The notes beneath the pieces were generated by a model that was not told the origin of the DNA, searched no databases, and worked only from the letters and a program-made list of their open reading frames with translations. DNA of 64,000 bases, from positions 1 through 64,000 of the forward strand of contig JAISBW010000037.1 in NCBI GenBank assembly GCA_031265995.1. Direction: 5' to 3'. The position numbers and the translations under genes are program-made. Positions 44,654-52,402 of this stretch are shown in pieces. Positions within the stretch are counted from its first letter, which is position 1, and each line of letters opens with the position of its first letter. Source of the stretch: Oscillospiraceae bacterium (GTDB lineage Bacteria; Bacillota; Clostridia; Oscillospirales; Acutalibacteraceae).

Positions 44654-45829
44654 ATGTTTGAACAAACAATAGTTGTTTTTTTAAAAGAAATGAAGAATAT
44701 TTTAAGAGATAAAAAAACTTTTATAGTAGGTTTGTTGATTCCTTTTTTTTTGGTTCCCACAATGCTGTGGATAACCTCGTTTTCAATGAAAAACACTCAA
44801 AGCCAAATTTCACAAAGCGTTGTCGTAGCGTTTGATAATTCAGATAATTTTTTTTACGATTTCTGCAGTTCTCAAAAAAATATAAAAATAATTGAAGCTG
44901 CCCCGAGCGAGCTTGAATCCGGTAAGATTTCGGCTTATATTTTAACTTCAAAAGATATTAATAAAAAAATTTTATCTGGCAATAATTTTGAGATTAATGT
45001 AAAATATAGCGAGTCATCAATCAATTCAATTATGACTTCACCTGTTTTACTGGCTTGTGAAAGCGCATTCAGGGAAATGTGTGCCGAAGTTGCTTTGTAT
45101 TCAAAAAATAGTAATCTTAAAACCGATGAAATTCGTAAATATTTGACTTCTTATCAGATTCCGATTAAAGAACCTGATAGCAGAATAGTAGATAATATGG
45201 GGTCTATGTATTTTAATATTTTAACTCCAATGATGTTGATTCTTTATTGTTGTGTAGGATCGGTAGGCTGTGCTTTAGACATGACCGCAGGTGAAAAGGA
45301 ACGCGGCACACTTGAGCCTTTGCTTTCTACAGGTGCTGTTCGTAGTATGATTATTTTAGGCAAACTTTCCGCTGCCGCTCTCATGGGTATATTTTCTTCA
45401 ATTTGCACTGGCATCGGTCTTTGTGTTTATTTGTATTCATCTTCGGGCAAGATTTCTATCGGAATAAGATGTATTTCTATTCTTTTTTTAACCGTAATAT
45501 TTACATCGGTGTTTTTCGCTGCAATTAATTTAATTATCGGAACTTATGCAAAGTCTTACAAAGAAGCGCAGACTTATACCGTGCCAATTTCTATAGTTTG
45601 TTTGATACCTTCATATTTTACTTATTTTCTTAATTCAAGTGATATGTCTTTGTTTTACTTTTTGATTCCTGTTCTAAATATTGTTTGTCTAATGAAAGAG
45701 TTACTAGCGGGAATAATTAATCCTTTGCATATAATGACCTCTTTTTTAGGTGTTTTCTTATATATAGCAATTTCAGTTTTTGTCATTCTGCATATGTTTA
45801 AGCAAGAAAAAATAATTTTTAAAATATAA
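44654..45829 (+). CDS. ABC-2 type permease (NatB-like)
   Basis: 391 residues from ATG 44654; the frame open from 44564 would start inside the repeat. An N-terminal helix (KTFIVGLLIPFFLVPTML) is followed by a large extracytoplasmic domain (about 40-185) and then six or so helices, with the family signature MTAGEKERGTLEPLLSTG just after the second helix. This is the layout of NatB and related exporters. Partner of the ATPase at 41111 by type. It lies 12 bp before recJ. Confidence 0.87.
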   Translation: MFEQTIVVFLKEMKNILRDKKTFIVGLLIPFFLVPTMLWITSFSMKNTQSQISQSVVVAFDNSDNFFYDFCSSQKNIKIIEAAPSELESGKISAYILTSKDINKKILSGNNFEINVKYSESSINSIMTSPVLLACESAFREMCAEVALYSKNSNLKTDEIRKYLTSYQIPIKEPDSRIVDNMGSMYFNILTPMMLILYCCVGSVGCALDMTAGEKERGTLEPLLSTGAVRSMIILGKLSAAALMGIFSSICTGIGLCVYLYSSSGKISIGIRCISILFLTVIFTSVFFAAINLIIGTYAKSYKEAQTYTVPISIVCLIPSYFTYFLNSSDMSLFYFLIPVLNIVCLMKELLAGIINPLHIMTSFLGVFLYIAISVFVILHMFKQEKIIFKI

Positions 45830-45841
45830 AGAAGTGTAAAT

Positions 45842-47881
45842 ATGGAATTAAAAGAATGGGTTTTTAATAAGCCCAATAAATTTTTGGCTGATGAAATTCG
45901 CGAACGCTATAATATTTCTGAGATTGCGGCAAATCTACTTATTTCAAGGAATTTAACTGAAAAAAGTGATATCGATTCGTTTTTAGATGATTCGCCGGTT
46001 GTTTCTGATCCTTTTTCTTTTGTTGGTATGGAAAAATTAGTAAAAAGATTAAAAACCGCAATTGAAAATTTTGAGAAAATATGCATTTTCGGCGATTACG
46101 ATTCCGACGGTATTACTTCTACGGCAATGTTTTATAAATATCTTCTAAGCAAAGGCGCTGATGTAATCTATAGTTTGCCGTCACGCTACAGTGGTGGTTA
46201 TGGTTTGAATGCTGATTCGGTGAGAAAAATTTCAAGTTATGGGGTTAAAGTAATTTTAACCGTAGATAATGGTATTTCCGCAAAAACAGAGATAGAATTT
46301 GCAAATGAAATCGGAATGGATGTTATCGTGACAGATCACCATAAACCGCCTAAAGATCTCCCTGATGCCGTAGCAATTGTTAATCCGCATTTAAATCCTG
46401 GTGGTTTTTCTGATTTTGCCGGTGTCGGCGTTGTATTTAAAATTATTGAAGCGATGGAGCAAGGCAAGAAAAATTTAAGCGAACTCATTGATGAATACGG
46501 CGATTTCCTTGCGATAGGTACAATAGGCGATTCCGTTCCGCTCCTTGGTGAAAATCGAAAACTTGTTAAATTAGGACTAAAAACGATTGAGAATACAAAA
46601 AAGCCAGGTGTAAAAATTCTTGCCGAGAATTGCGGATTTTGCGGTAGTTTGACTTCTTTGGATGTTACTTTCGGTATTGTTCCTAAAATAAATGCTTGCG
46701 GAAGGATGGGCGAACCTGAAGCCGCGGTTAAACTGCTTTTAAGCAAGTCTTCCGAAGAAGCTTCTGAGTTGTTTTCTGTTTTAGTGAATGAAAATGATGA
46801 AAGAAAGAAAGTAAGCAATAAAATTTTCGGGAAAGCCAAGGTTGAAATTTCAAAAACAGGGGCACAATTTGAGCGTATAATTTTCGTTTGGAGCGAAGAT
46901 TGGAATCACGGAATAATCGGAATCGTTGCCGCTAATATTATGTCAAAGTTTGGAAAACCTTGTGTTTTATTTTCGATAAAAGACAAAGAAGCCCGAGCTT
47001 CCGGGCGTAGTATCGAAGGATTTGACATGCATTCCGCAGTCAGCAAGTGTTCAAGTTTTTTATTGCGATTTGGTGGGCATCCAATGGCTGTGGGCCTCAC
47101 TTTAAAATCCGAAAATTTGCAAAAATTTAAATCCGAAATTCTGGATTATGTCAAAGACATCGAGGTACCGTTCCCAATTTTAAAAATAGAATACTTACTT
47201 GAGCCGTCTGAGATATCCGTTAAAAACCTTGAAAGTATTGATGTATTAAAGCCGTTTGGTTCTTGTAATGTGGAACCGGTTTTTGGGATAACGGAGGCTA
47301 AACTTATAAAAATTGTTTCAATTGGAGGCGGTCTTCATTTAAAACTTACATTTTTGAAAGATAACAAAGAGTTTGACGCCGTGCTTTTTGGCGTTTCTGA
47401 AATTAGATTTCTCCACGAGCTAGGCGATACCCTAGATTTAGCCGTTCGTTTGAGAAAAAATTTTTATTTAGGCTCTGTTAGTGTTTCAATTCATATATTA
47501 GACCTTAAATTTTCTGATCTCGATACAAGCGACGCCGTTCGCCAAAAACGAGATTTCGAAGATTTTATGTCAGGAAATATAAAAGAGGATTTATCCGTGT
47601 TATTGCCTACAAGAGATGAGTTTATCGTTGTTTATAACTATGTGGTAAGACATTCAATTTCTTATTTTAGAGTCGATATTCTAAGTTTTAGACTTAAAAA
47701 TTATAACATAAAATTAATTAAACTTTATATAATTTTAGAAGTGTTAAACGAACTCGGAATATTAAAATTTTCAAGAACAGGCGATGAGTACACAATTTTC
47801 GGAGAAAAACCTAAAATAAAAGCTGATTTAGACAAGTCTAGAATTTTAGAAAATTTAAAAACCTGCATTCAAAAAGCTTAG
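45842..47881 (+). CDS. recJ: Single-stranded-DNA exonuclease RecJ
   Basis: 5'-3' ssDNA exonuclease in recombination and repair. 679 residues: DHH motifs FGDYDSDGITSTA, LTVDNGIS, VTDHHKPP, then IGTIGDSVPL, the DHHA1 part with WNHGIIGIVAANI and RFGGHPMAVGL, an OB-like domain, and a Firmicutes-type C-terminal extension of about 130 residues. Length lies between Proteobacterial and Bacillus forms. The TAG stop is inside an R1 repeat. Confidence 0.93.
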   Translation: MELKEWVFNKPNKFLADEIRERYNISEIAANLLISRNLTEKSDIDSFLDDSPVVSDPFSFVGMEKLVKRLKTAIENFEKICIFGDYDSDGITSTAMFYKYLLSKGADVIYSLPSRYSGGYGLNADSVRKISSYGVKVILTVDNGISAKTEIEFANEIGMDVIVTDHHKPPKDLPDAVAIVNPHLNPGGFSDFAGVGVVFKIIEAMEQGKKNLSELIDEYGDFLAIGTIGDSVPLLGENRKLVKLGLKTIENTKKPGVKILAENCGFCGSLTSLDVTFGIVPKINACGRMGEPEAAVKLLLSKSSEEASELFSVLVNENDERKKVSNKIFGKAKVEISKTGAQFERIIFVWSEDWNHGIIGIVAANIMSKFGKPCVLFSIKDKEARASGRSIEGFDMHSAVSKCSSFLLRFGGHPMAVGLTLKSENLQKFKSEILDYVKDIEVPFPILKIEYLLEPSEISVKNLESIDVLKPFGSCNVEPVFGITEAKLIKIVSIGGGLHLKLTFLKDNKEFDAVLFGVSEIRFLHELGDTLDLAVRLRKNFYLGSVSVSIHILDLKFSDLDTSDAVRQKRDFEDFMSGNIKEDLSVLLPTRDEFIVVYNYVVRHSISYFRVDILSFRLKNYNIKLIKLYIILEVLNELGILKFSRTGDEYTIFGEKPKIKADLDKSRILENLKTCIQKA

Positions 47882-48043
47882 AACCTGTATTCAAAAGGAT
47901 CAAAATACCCAATTCTCAATAATTTTTTTCAAAATTTTGCCAGAAATGCTCAAAATACGTAAAGTATTCATTGTGCCTTTTTCCTTATTTTGAAGAAAAA
48001 TTCTTCGAAAATCTGGATTTGTTCTTTTAAATACAGGTTCTTA
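47879..48043 (-). repeat. R1 repeat, copy 9 (reverse)
   Basis: A full copy from TAGAACCTGTATTCAAAAGG to CTTTTAAATACAGGTTCT. It holds the recJ stop codon. The following 48044-48188 holds no gene. Confidence 0.8.
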
Positions 48044-48188
48044 CATGTCTTGTTTTAGTGGTATTGTTTTTATGAATTGATCCTGAATTATATATCTTTG
48101 AATAGTTAAAATCTGTATTTAGAAAAATTAATTCTAATTTTTCTTATGAATGCAGATTTTTGGTTTTGCATTCAATTCGAAAAAACTA

Positions 48189-48216
48189 TTGATTTATACA
48201 AAAAAATGAGTATAAT
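48189..48216 (+). promoter_or_regulatory. Promoter of the DUF2156/sensor-MFS operon
   Basis: TTGATT (48189-48194), a 16-nt spacer and TATAAT (48211-48216). The spacer has TACAAAAAAATGAG, close to the promoter at 35758 (GCACAAAAAAATTAG). Confidence 0.55.
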
Positions 48217-48285
48217 TATATGTAAATAGTTGTAAATATCTAAAATTCATAGATAAGTTTTCGTAATAACAGGGTGATTCAAAAT

Positions 48286-49176
48286 ATGCCGGATGAATTT
48301 GAAGAAAAAGTTACTATTGAAAAAAGAGGATTAATAGAGGATTTTATTGAGCGTACTCCCGGCAATTTAGGCTCGCTTTTTTGTTTTCCTGAATTTATTG
48401 TTTTTGAAAAATATAAATATTTTTACAACATTTTTGAAAATCTTCTTTGCATTTCTGAAAATTGTGATGGAAGAATTATAATTCTTCCGCCTTTAGGTGA
48501 TTATAATTTAAAAAATTTTTGTAAAGCAATCGATAAAATTTTTGATTTTTTTGAAAAACGAGTTTTAATTTTCGGTCATATACCCTCACAATTACTTGGA
48601 TTTTTCCTGTCTTTAGGAAAAAAATATAGAATCAGATTTTTTTATAATATAGACTCAAGCGATTATTTATATCAAACTGAAAAACTTAAAAATTTAATAA
48701 AAAATTCTAAAAAAAGAAGACATTCTTATAATAATTTTGTTAGAAAATATAAACCGGAAATCGAAGAAATAAATTCTGAAAACAAACAAATGTGCTATGA
48801 AATAACAAAAAATTTTTTTTGTAAACAAAATTGCAAAAATTGCGTTTATGGATGCGAAAAAAAGATAATAAGCACCACCATAGAAAAATATGAAAAATTA
48901 GGTTACATGGGTTTTTTTGTGAAATTAGATTCAGATTATATTGGATTTAGTTTAAATAAAAAAGTTAAAAATCAACTTTACTTTCATCAAAAAAAAATGG
49001 CTCACATAAATGGATTAAATGAATATATTATCAATTCAAATGAAAAAAAATATGAAGATACAATTTTATCGAATTGCTCTGAGGATATGGGAATATTGGG
49101 GCTTCGTATTCATAAAAGCAGAATTTGTGAGTACACACTGAAACACAAATTTTTCGCCAGAATAATTAAAATATAA
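48286..49176 (+). CDS. DUF2156-like acyltransferase-fold protein
   Basis: 296 residues from ATG 48286 (CAGGGTG upstream). The N-terminal part has TPGNLGSLFCFPEF; the centre has KNSKKRRHSYNNFVRKYKPE, like the RKRRNxxxKF element of DUF2156 proteins (phosphatidylglycerol lysyltransferase C-terminal/GNAT-like fold), and the C-terminal GLNEYIINS. The middle adds a cysteine cluster (CKQNCKNCVYGC, about 176-187) that could bind metal and is not typical. No membrane helix. It is 14 bp before the second sensor-MFS gene, so the two form an operon. Function unclear. Confidence 0.6.
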   Translation: MPDEFEEKVTIEKRGLIEDFIERTPGNLGSLFCFPEFIVFEKYKYFYNIFENLLCISENCDGRIIILPPLGDYNLKNFCKAIDKIFDFFEKRVLIFGHIPSQLLGFFLSLGKKYRIRFFYNIDSSDYLYQTEKLKNLIKNSKKRRHSYNNFVRKYKPEIEEINSENKQMCYEITKNFFCKQNCKNCVYGCEKKIISTTIEKYEKLGYMGFFVKLDSDYIGFSLNKKVKNQLYFHQKKMAHINGLNEYIINSNEKKYEDTILSNCSEDMGILGLRIHKSRICEYTLKHKFFARIIKI

Positions 49177-49190
49177 AGGAAGTTTTTATA

Positions 49191-52187
49191 ATGATTAAAA
49201 TTTTTAAACCTTTGTGGACTAAAATTTGCGGACTGTTAATAATTATCTGTGCGGCAGGGTTTACTCTTTGGAATTTTGATTTTTTTTACTTTTACCCGTT
49301 TTTAAATTCCAGAAAATATACAGTTGAAGACTCCATTTCTATTGCGATAAATTCAAATGATGAAATGGTTATTATTGACAGTTCAGGTTCGAAAATAATA
49401 AGCGTTAATAAAAATAACGAAATTACATTTCTAAAACTGGGTAAAACTTCACCGATAGAAGATTTTAATTCGGCAAGCGATGTTTGCTGCGATAAAAATG
49501 GAAATATTTATATCCATGACGTCAAACGCGCCGAAGGGAACAAAGTTGATTCAGAATCTATTTTAAAATTTTCTTCCAACGGATTTTTTTTAAAGAAAAT
49601 TTTTAACGCAAATTATAAAGACAAATTAAAAAATTCGGAAGTCATAAAAATATTTACCATTGACAATGAATTTTATTATGTCACGGCAGATTCAATTGGA
49701 TTTTACATTAAAAATTTAGAAAATGAGATCATCAAAAAAATTAACTATGAAAACGCAAAACTTAATACTTTAAAGTGCGACATTCAATCTTTAGATGAAA
49801 TTACGGTTCTTACTAAAAGCGGCGAATTTATAAAGGTTAGCGAAAATAATAGTTTTTTAATTTATAATCGAAGCAGGGAAACCAATTCCATACCGATATA
49901 TTTTAAGGTTTTATCCGATAATCGTATAGTTTACAGCGACATTAACGACAGGCGAATTTATATTTTCGATCCAATGGAATATCAAAACGGTTCCGAAGAC
50001 GCAGCAAACCTAGTGATTATTGATAAATCAAGCGAAGATATAAACGAATGTCCATTATATTATAAATTTTTCGTAGAAGAAAATAAAAGTGATTTGCCAA
50101 GGATTATTGCTCCAAGTTCTGAAGTTATTTTAGATTTTAATTCAGAAGAAGAGAACTACTATGACACTTTTAAATACTCAAAAAAATTAATCATTAATTA
50201 TATTTTATTTTGTATATCCGTGCTTATTATTTTTATAATTTTTATATTTTTAATAATTTTTATTTCCAAAAAAATAATAAAAAGCAAATCTTTCGTTGTC
50301 AAAGTGTGTAGTTTGGTTTTTATAGGTACGGTTTTTCTAACAGTTATTTTCTGTGCCATTTCCTTCGAGAATTTCAATAAAAGAATGACGGATGAATTAG
50401 TAAAAAAAGCTCAAGTTGCAACTGCAATAGTTCAAGAAAATATTCCGTACGATGAATTCGAAGGAATAAACAAAAATTCACATTTTATGAATGAAGATTA
50501 CAAAAAATTAAGAAGTGCGATCAAAGGTATATTTTCTAAAAAAAATGATTTTATTGATAATTTTTATTGTACAGTTCAAAAAATCACAAAGGAAGATTCT
50601 ATTCCAGAATCGGTTTACAATACAGATAATTGCGTTGTAAGTGCGGTTTTTGATACTAATGAAACTTATGCTGGAATTTATCCTCTTTTTCCATATACCG
50701 AAGAAAATGTAGAATATGAAATTTTAACATCGCAAAAACCTATGACATTCACATCTATTTCCACTCAAGAGGGTACTTTCATTTTCGTTCTTTCGCCTCT
50801 GATTAACAGTTCGGGCAAATCGGTTGGTTTAGTTGAAATTGGCACCAGTCTTGATGCTTTTGAAGCCGAAAACAGTAAATTTATGATTTCGCTTTTTTTA
50901 GGTATTGCTTCTATAGCGATACTCTTAATATTGTTAGTACTTGAGATTTCAATTTTTATGAACAGCAAAAAAGAAGCCGGACGCTTAGCAGCAAAAAAAG
51001 AAAAGATAAAAATGAATGCGCCAATGTCAAGAATGTTCGCCTTTATTATATACGTTTCGATAAATATGGTTTCTGGTTTTGCGCCGTTATATTCAATTTC
51101 AATCGCGCCGCAAATAGGGAATTTCTCAAAAGAATTTATGGCCAGTATGCCCTTTATTGCAGAAACATTTTTCGGAATGATTGTTTTGTTTTTAGGGAAT
51201 AAATTTATCAATTTCTTGGGCAAAAGAAAATGCGCAATCATATGTGGGATGCTATTTGCAGCAGGTCTTACTTTAAAGGCTTTAATCCCCAATTTTTGGA
51301 TCCTTATGCTCGGCGGAATAATATCCGCAATAGGCAAAAGCATTCTTTTGCTTATGATTAACAATCTTTTAATTGCCGAAGATTCCTCCGATGCATATGC
51401 CGGCTATAATTCTTCGGTTCTTAATGGTGCGACTTGCGGGATTATAACAGGTTCCTTTTTATTAAATTGGCTTAGCTATATTCAAATTTATATTATTTCC
51501 GCTTTTTTTAGTTTATCTGTTATATATTTCATCTTTCTTTATATCCATGATGCAAAACAAAAAGAAGAACAACACGAAAACGCTAAGGACGAACTTTCAG
51601 GAATTTTTAAATTTATATTTTCAAAAAAAGTCTTTATTTATTTTCTGGCGTCGTTTATTCCAATTATAATTTGCGCTTCTTATACCGATTATATGCTTCC
51701 GTTTGAAGGCGAGAAACTTGGGCTTAATGATTCTTATATTGGTTATCTTTACACTGTTGGAAGTTTATGTTCTATAGCTCTGGGAAATTTTATGACAAAC
51801 CTAGTTTCGTCTAAAATGAAAGATTCTGTTGCAATTTTACTTGGAACTTGTTTAACTTCGTTTTCGTTTTTCTTATTTGCAAAATTCCAAACTATACCAA
51901 TGTTAATCATAAGCATATTAATTTTTGGTATTTCAAATTCATTTTTATATTCGATTCAATCGAAATACTATGCTAGCCTTGAAAGCGTTAAAAAATATGG
52001 TGGAAGTTCAGCGATTGGGTCTGTAGTAGAAAGCGTAGGATATATTTTAGGACCGATTGTATTTAGCTTTATAATTACAAACCAAACTTCTAAAAATTTA
52101 ACTTTACTATGTGTTGCAGTTTTAATCTTAAGTTTAATATTTTTCTTATTTTCTTGGAACAAACATAAAATAAAAGCAAGAACTTAA
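49191..52187 (+). CDS. Sensor-MFS fusion, paralogue of the 35842 gene
   Basis: 998 residues, collinear with the protein at 35842. Helix 1, a beta-rich extracytoplasmic region with SNDEMVIIDSSGSKII and DKNGNIYIHDVKRAEG, two helices, a Cache-like domain ending EGTFIFVLSPLINSSG, then the MFS half. AAAGGAAG before ATG. Here the phosphatase is missing and a DUF2156-like gene precedes. Duplication with divergence is clear by eye throughout the length. Possible specialisation to another solute. Confidence 0.75.
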   Translation: MIKIFKPLWTKICGLLIIICAAGFTLWNFDFFYFYPFLNSRKYTVEDSISIAINSNDEMVIIDSSGSKIISVNKNNEITFLKLGKTSPIEDFNSASDVCCDKNGNIYIHDVKRAEGNKVDSESILKFSSNGFFLKKIFNANYKDKLKNSEVIKIFTIDNEFYYVTADSIGFYIKNLENEIIKKINYENAKLNTLKCDIQSLDEITVLTKSGEFIKVSENNSFLIYNRSRETNSIPIYFKVLSDNRIVYSDINDRRIYIFDPMEYQNGSEDAANLVIIDKSSEDINECPLYYKFFVEENKSDLPRIIAPSSEVILDFNSEEENYYDTFKYSKKLIINYILFCISVLIIFIIFIFLIIFISKKIIKSKSFVVKVCSLVFIGTVFLTVIFCAISFENFNKRMTDELVKKAQVATAIVQENIPYDEFEGINKNSHFMNEDYKKLRSAIKGIFSKKNDFIDNFYCTVQKITKEDSIPESVYNTDNCVVSAVFDTNETYAGIYPLFPYTEENVEYEILTSQKPMTFTSISTQEGTFIFVLSPLINSSGKSVGLVEIGTSLDAFEAENSKFMISLFLGIASIAILLILLVLEISIFMNSKKEAGRLAAKKEKIKMNAPMSRMFAFIIYVSINMVSGFAPLYSISIAPQIGNFSKEFMASMPFIAETFFGMIVLFLGNKFINFLGKRKCAIICGMLFAAGLTLKALIPNFWILMLGGIISAIGKSILLLMINNLLIAEDSSDAYAGYNSSVLNGATCGIITGSFLLNWLSYIQIYIISAFFSLSVIYFIFLYIHDAKQKEEQHENAKDELSGIFKFIFSKKVFIYFLASFIPIIICASYTDYMLPFEGEKLGLNDSYIGYLYTVGSLCSIALGNFMTNLVSSKMKDSVAILLGTCLTSFSFFLFAKFQTIPMLIISILIFGISNSFLYSIQSKYYASLESVKKYGGSSAIGSVVESVGYILGPIVFSFIITNQTSKNLTLLCVAVLILSLIFFLFSWNKHKIKART

Positions 52188-52242
52188 CTGAAATACTGCA
52201 AAATTATTTTAAAAAAATTCTAATTCTAAGTATACTTGCCTC

Positions 52243-52271
52243 TTGCAATTCTGAAAATTAATTGGTATAAT
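52243..52271 (+). promoter_or_regulatory. TTGCAA-type promoter of the GLUG-repeat gene
   Basis: TTGCAA (52243-52248), a 17-nt spacer and TATAAT (52266-52271), 130 nt upstream of the start. Confidence 0.55.
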
Positions 52272-52402
52272 TACACATATTCTAGCTATAAATAGTCTGG
52301 TTTTTAATTAATAAATCACTAATTTAATTAATTAAGATTATTTAAAAAATAAAAAAAATAAAAAATCTAGAAATTTTCACACAAAAACGGCAGGTGATAA
52401 TA

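Noticed and set aside
6401..48043. R1 elements as simple rho-independent terminators
   Set aside because: They are too long, lack a compact GC stem with a T run, occur in both orientations and sometimes upstream of genes (20451), so a mobile-element origin explains them better.
50765..51364. Minus-strand ORF of 199 codons inside the second sensor-MFS gene
   Set aside because: Antisense of transmembrane helices gives hydrophobic frames by chance; no start signal.
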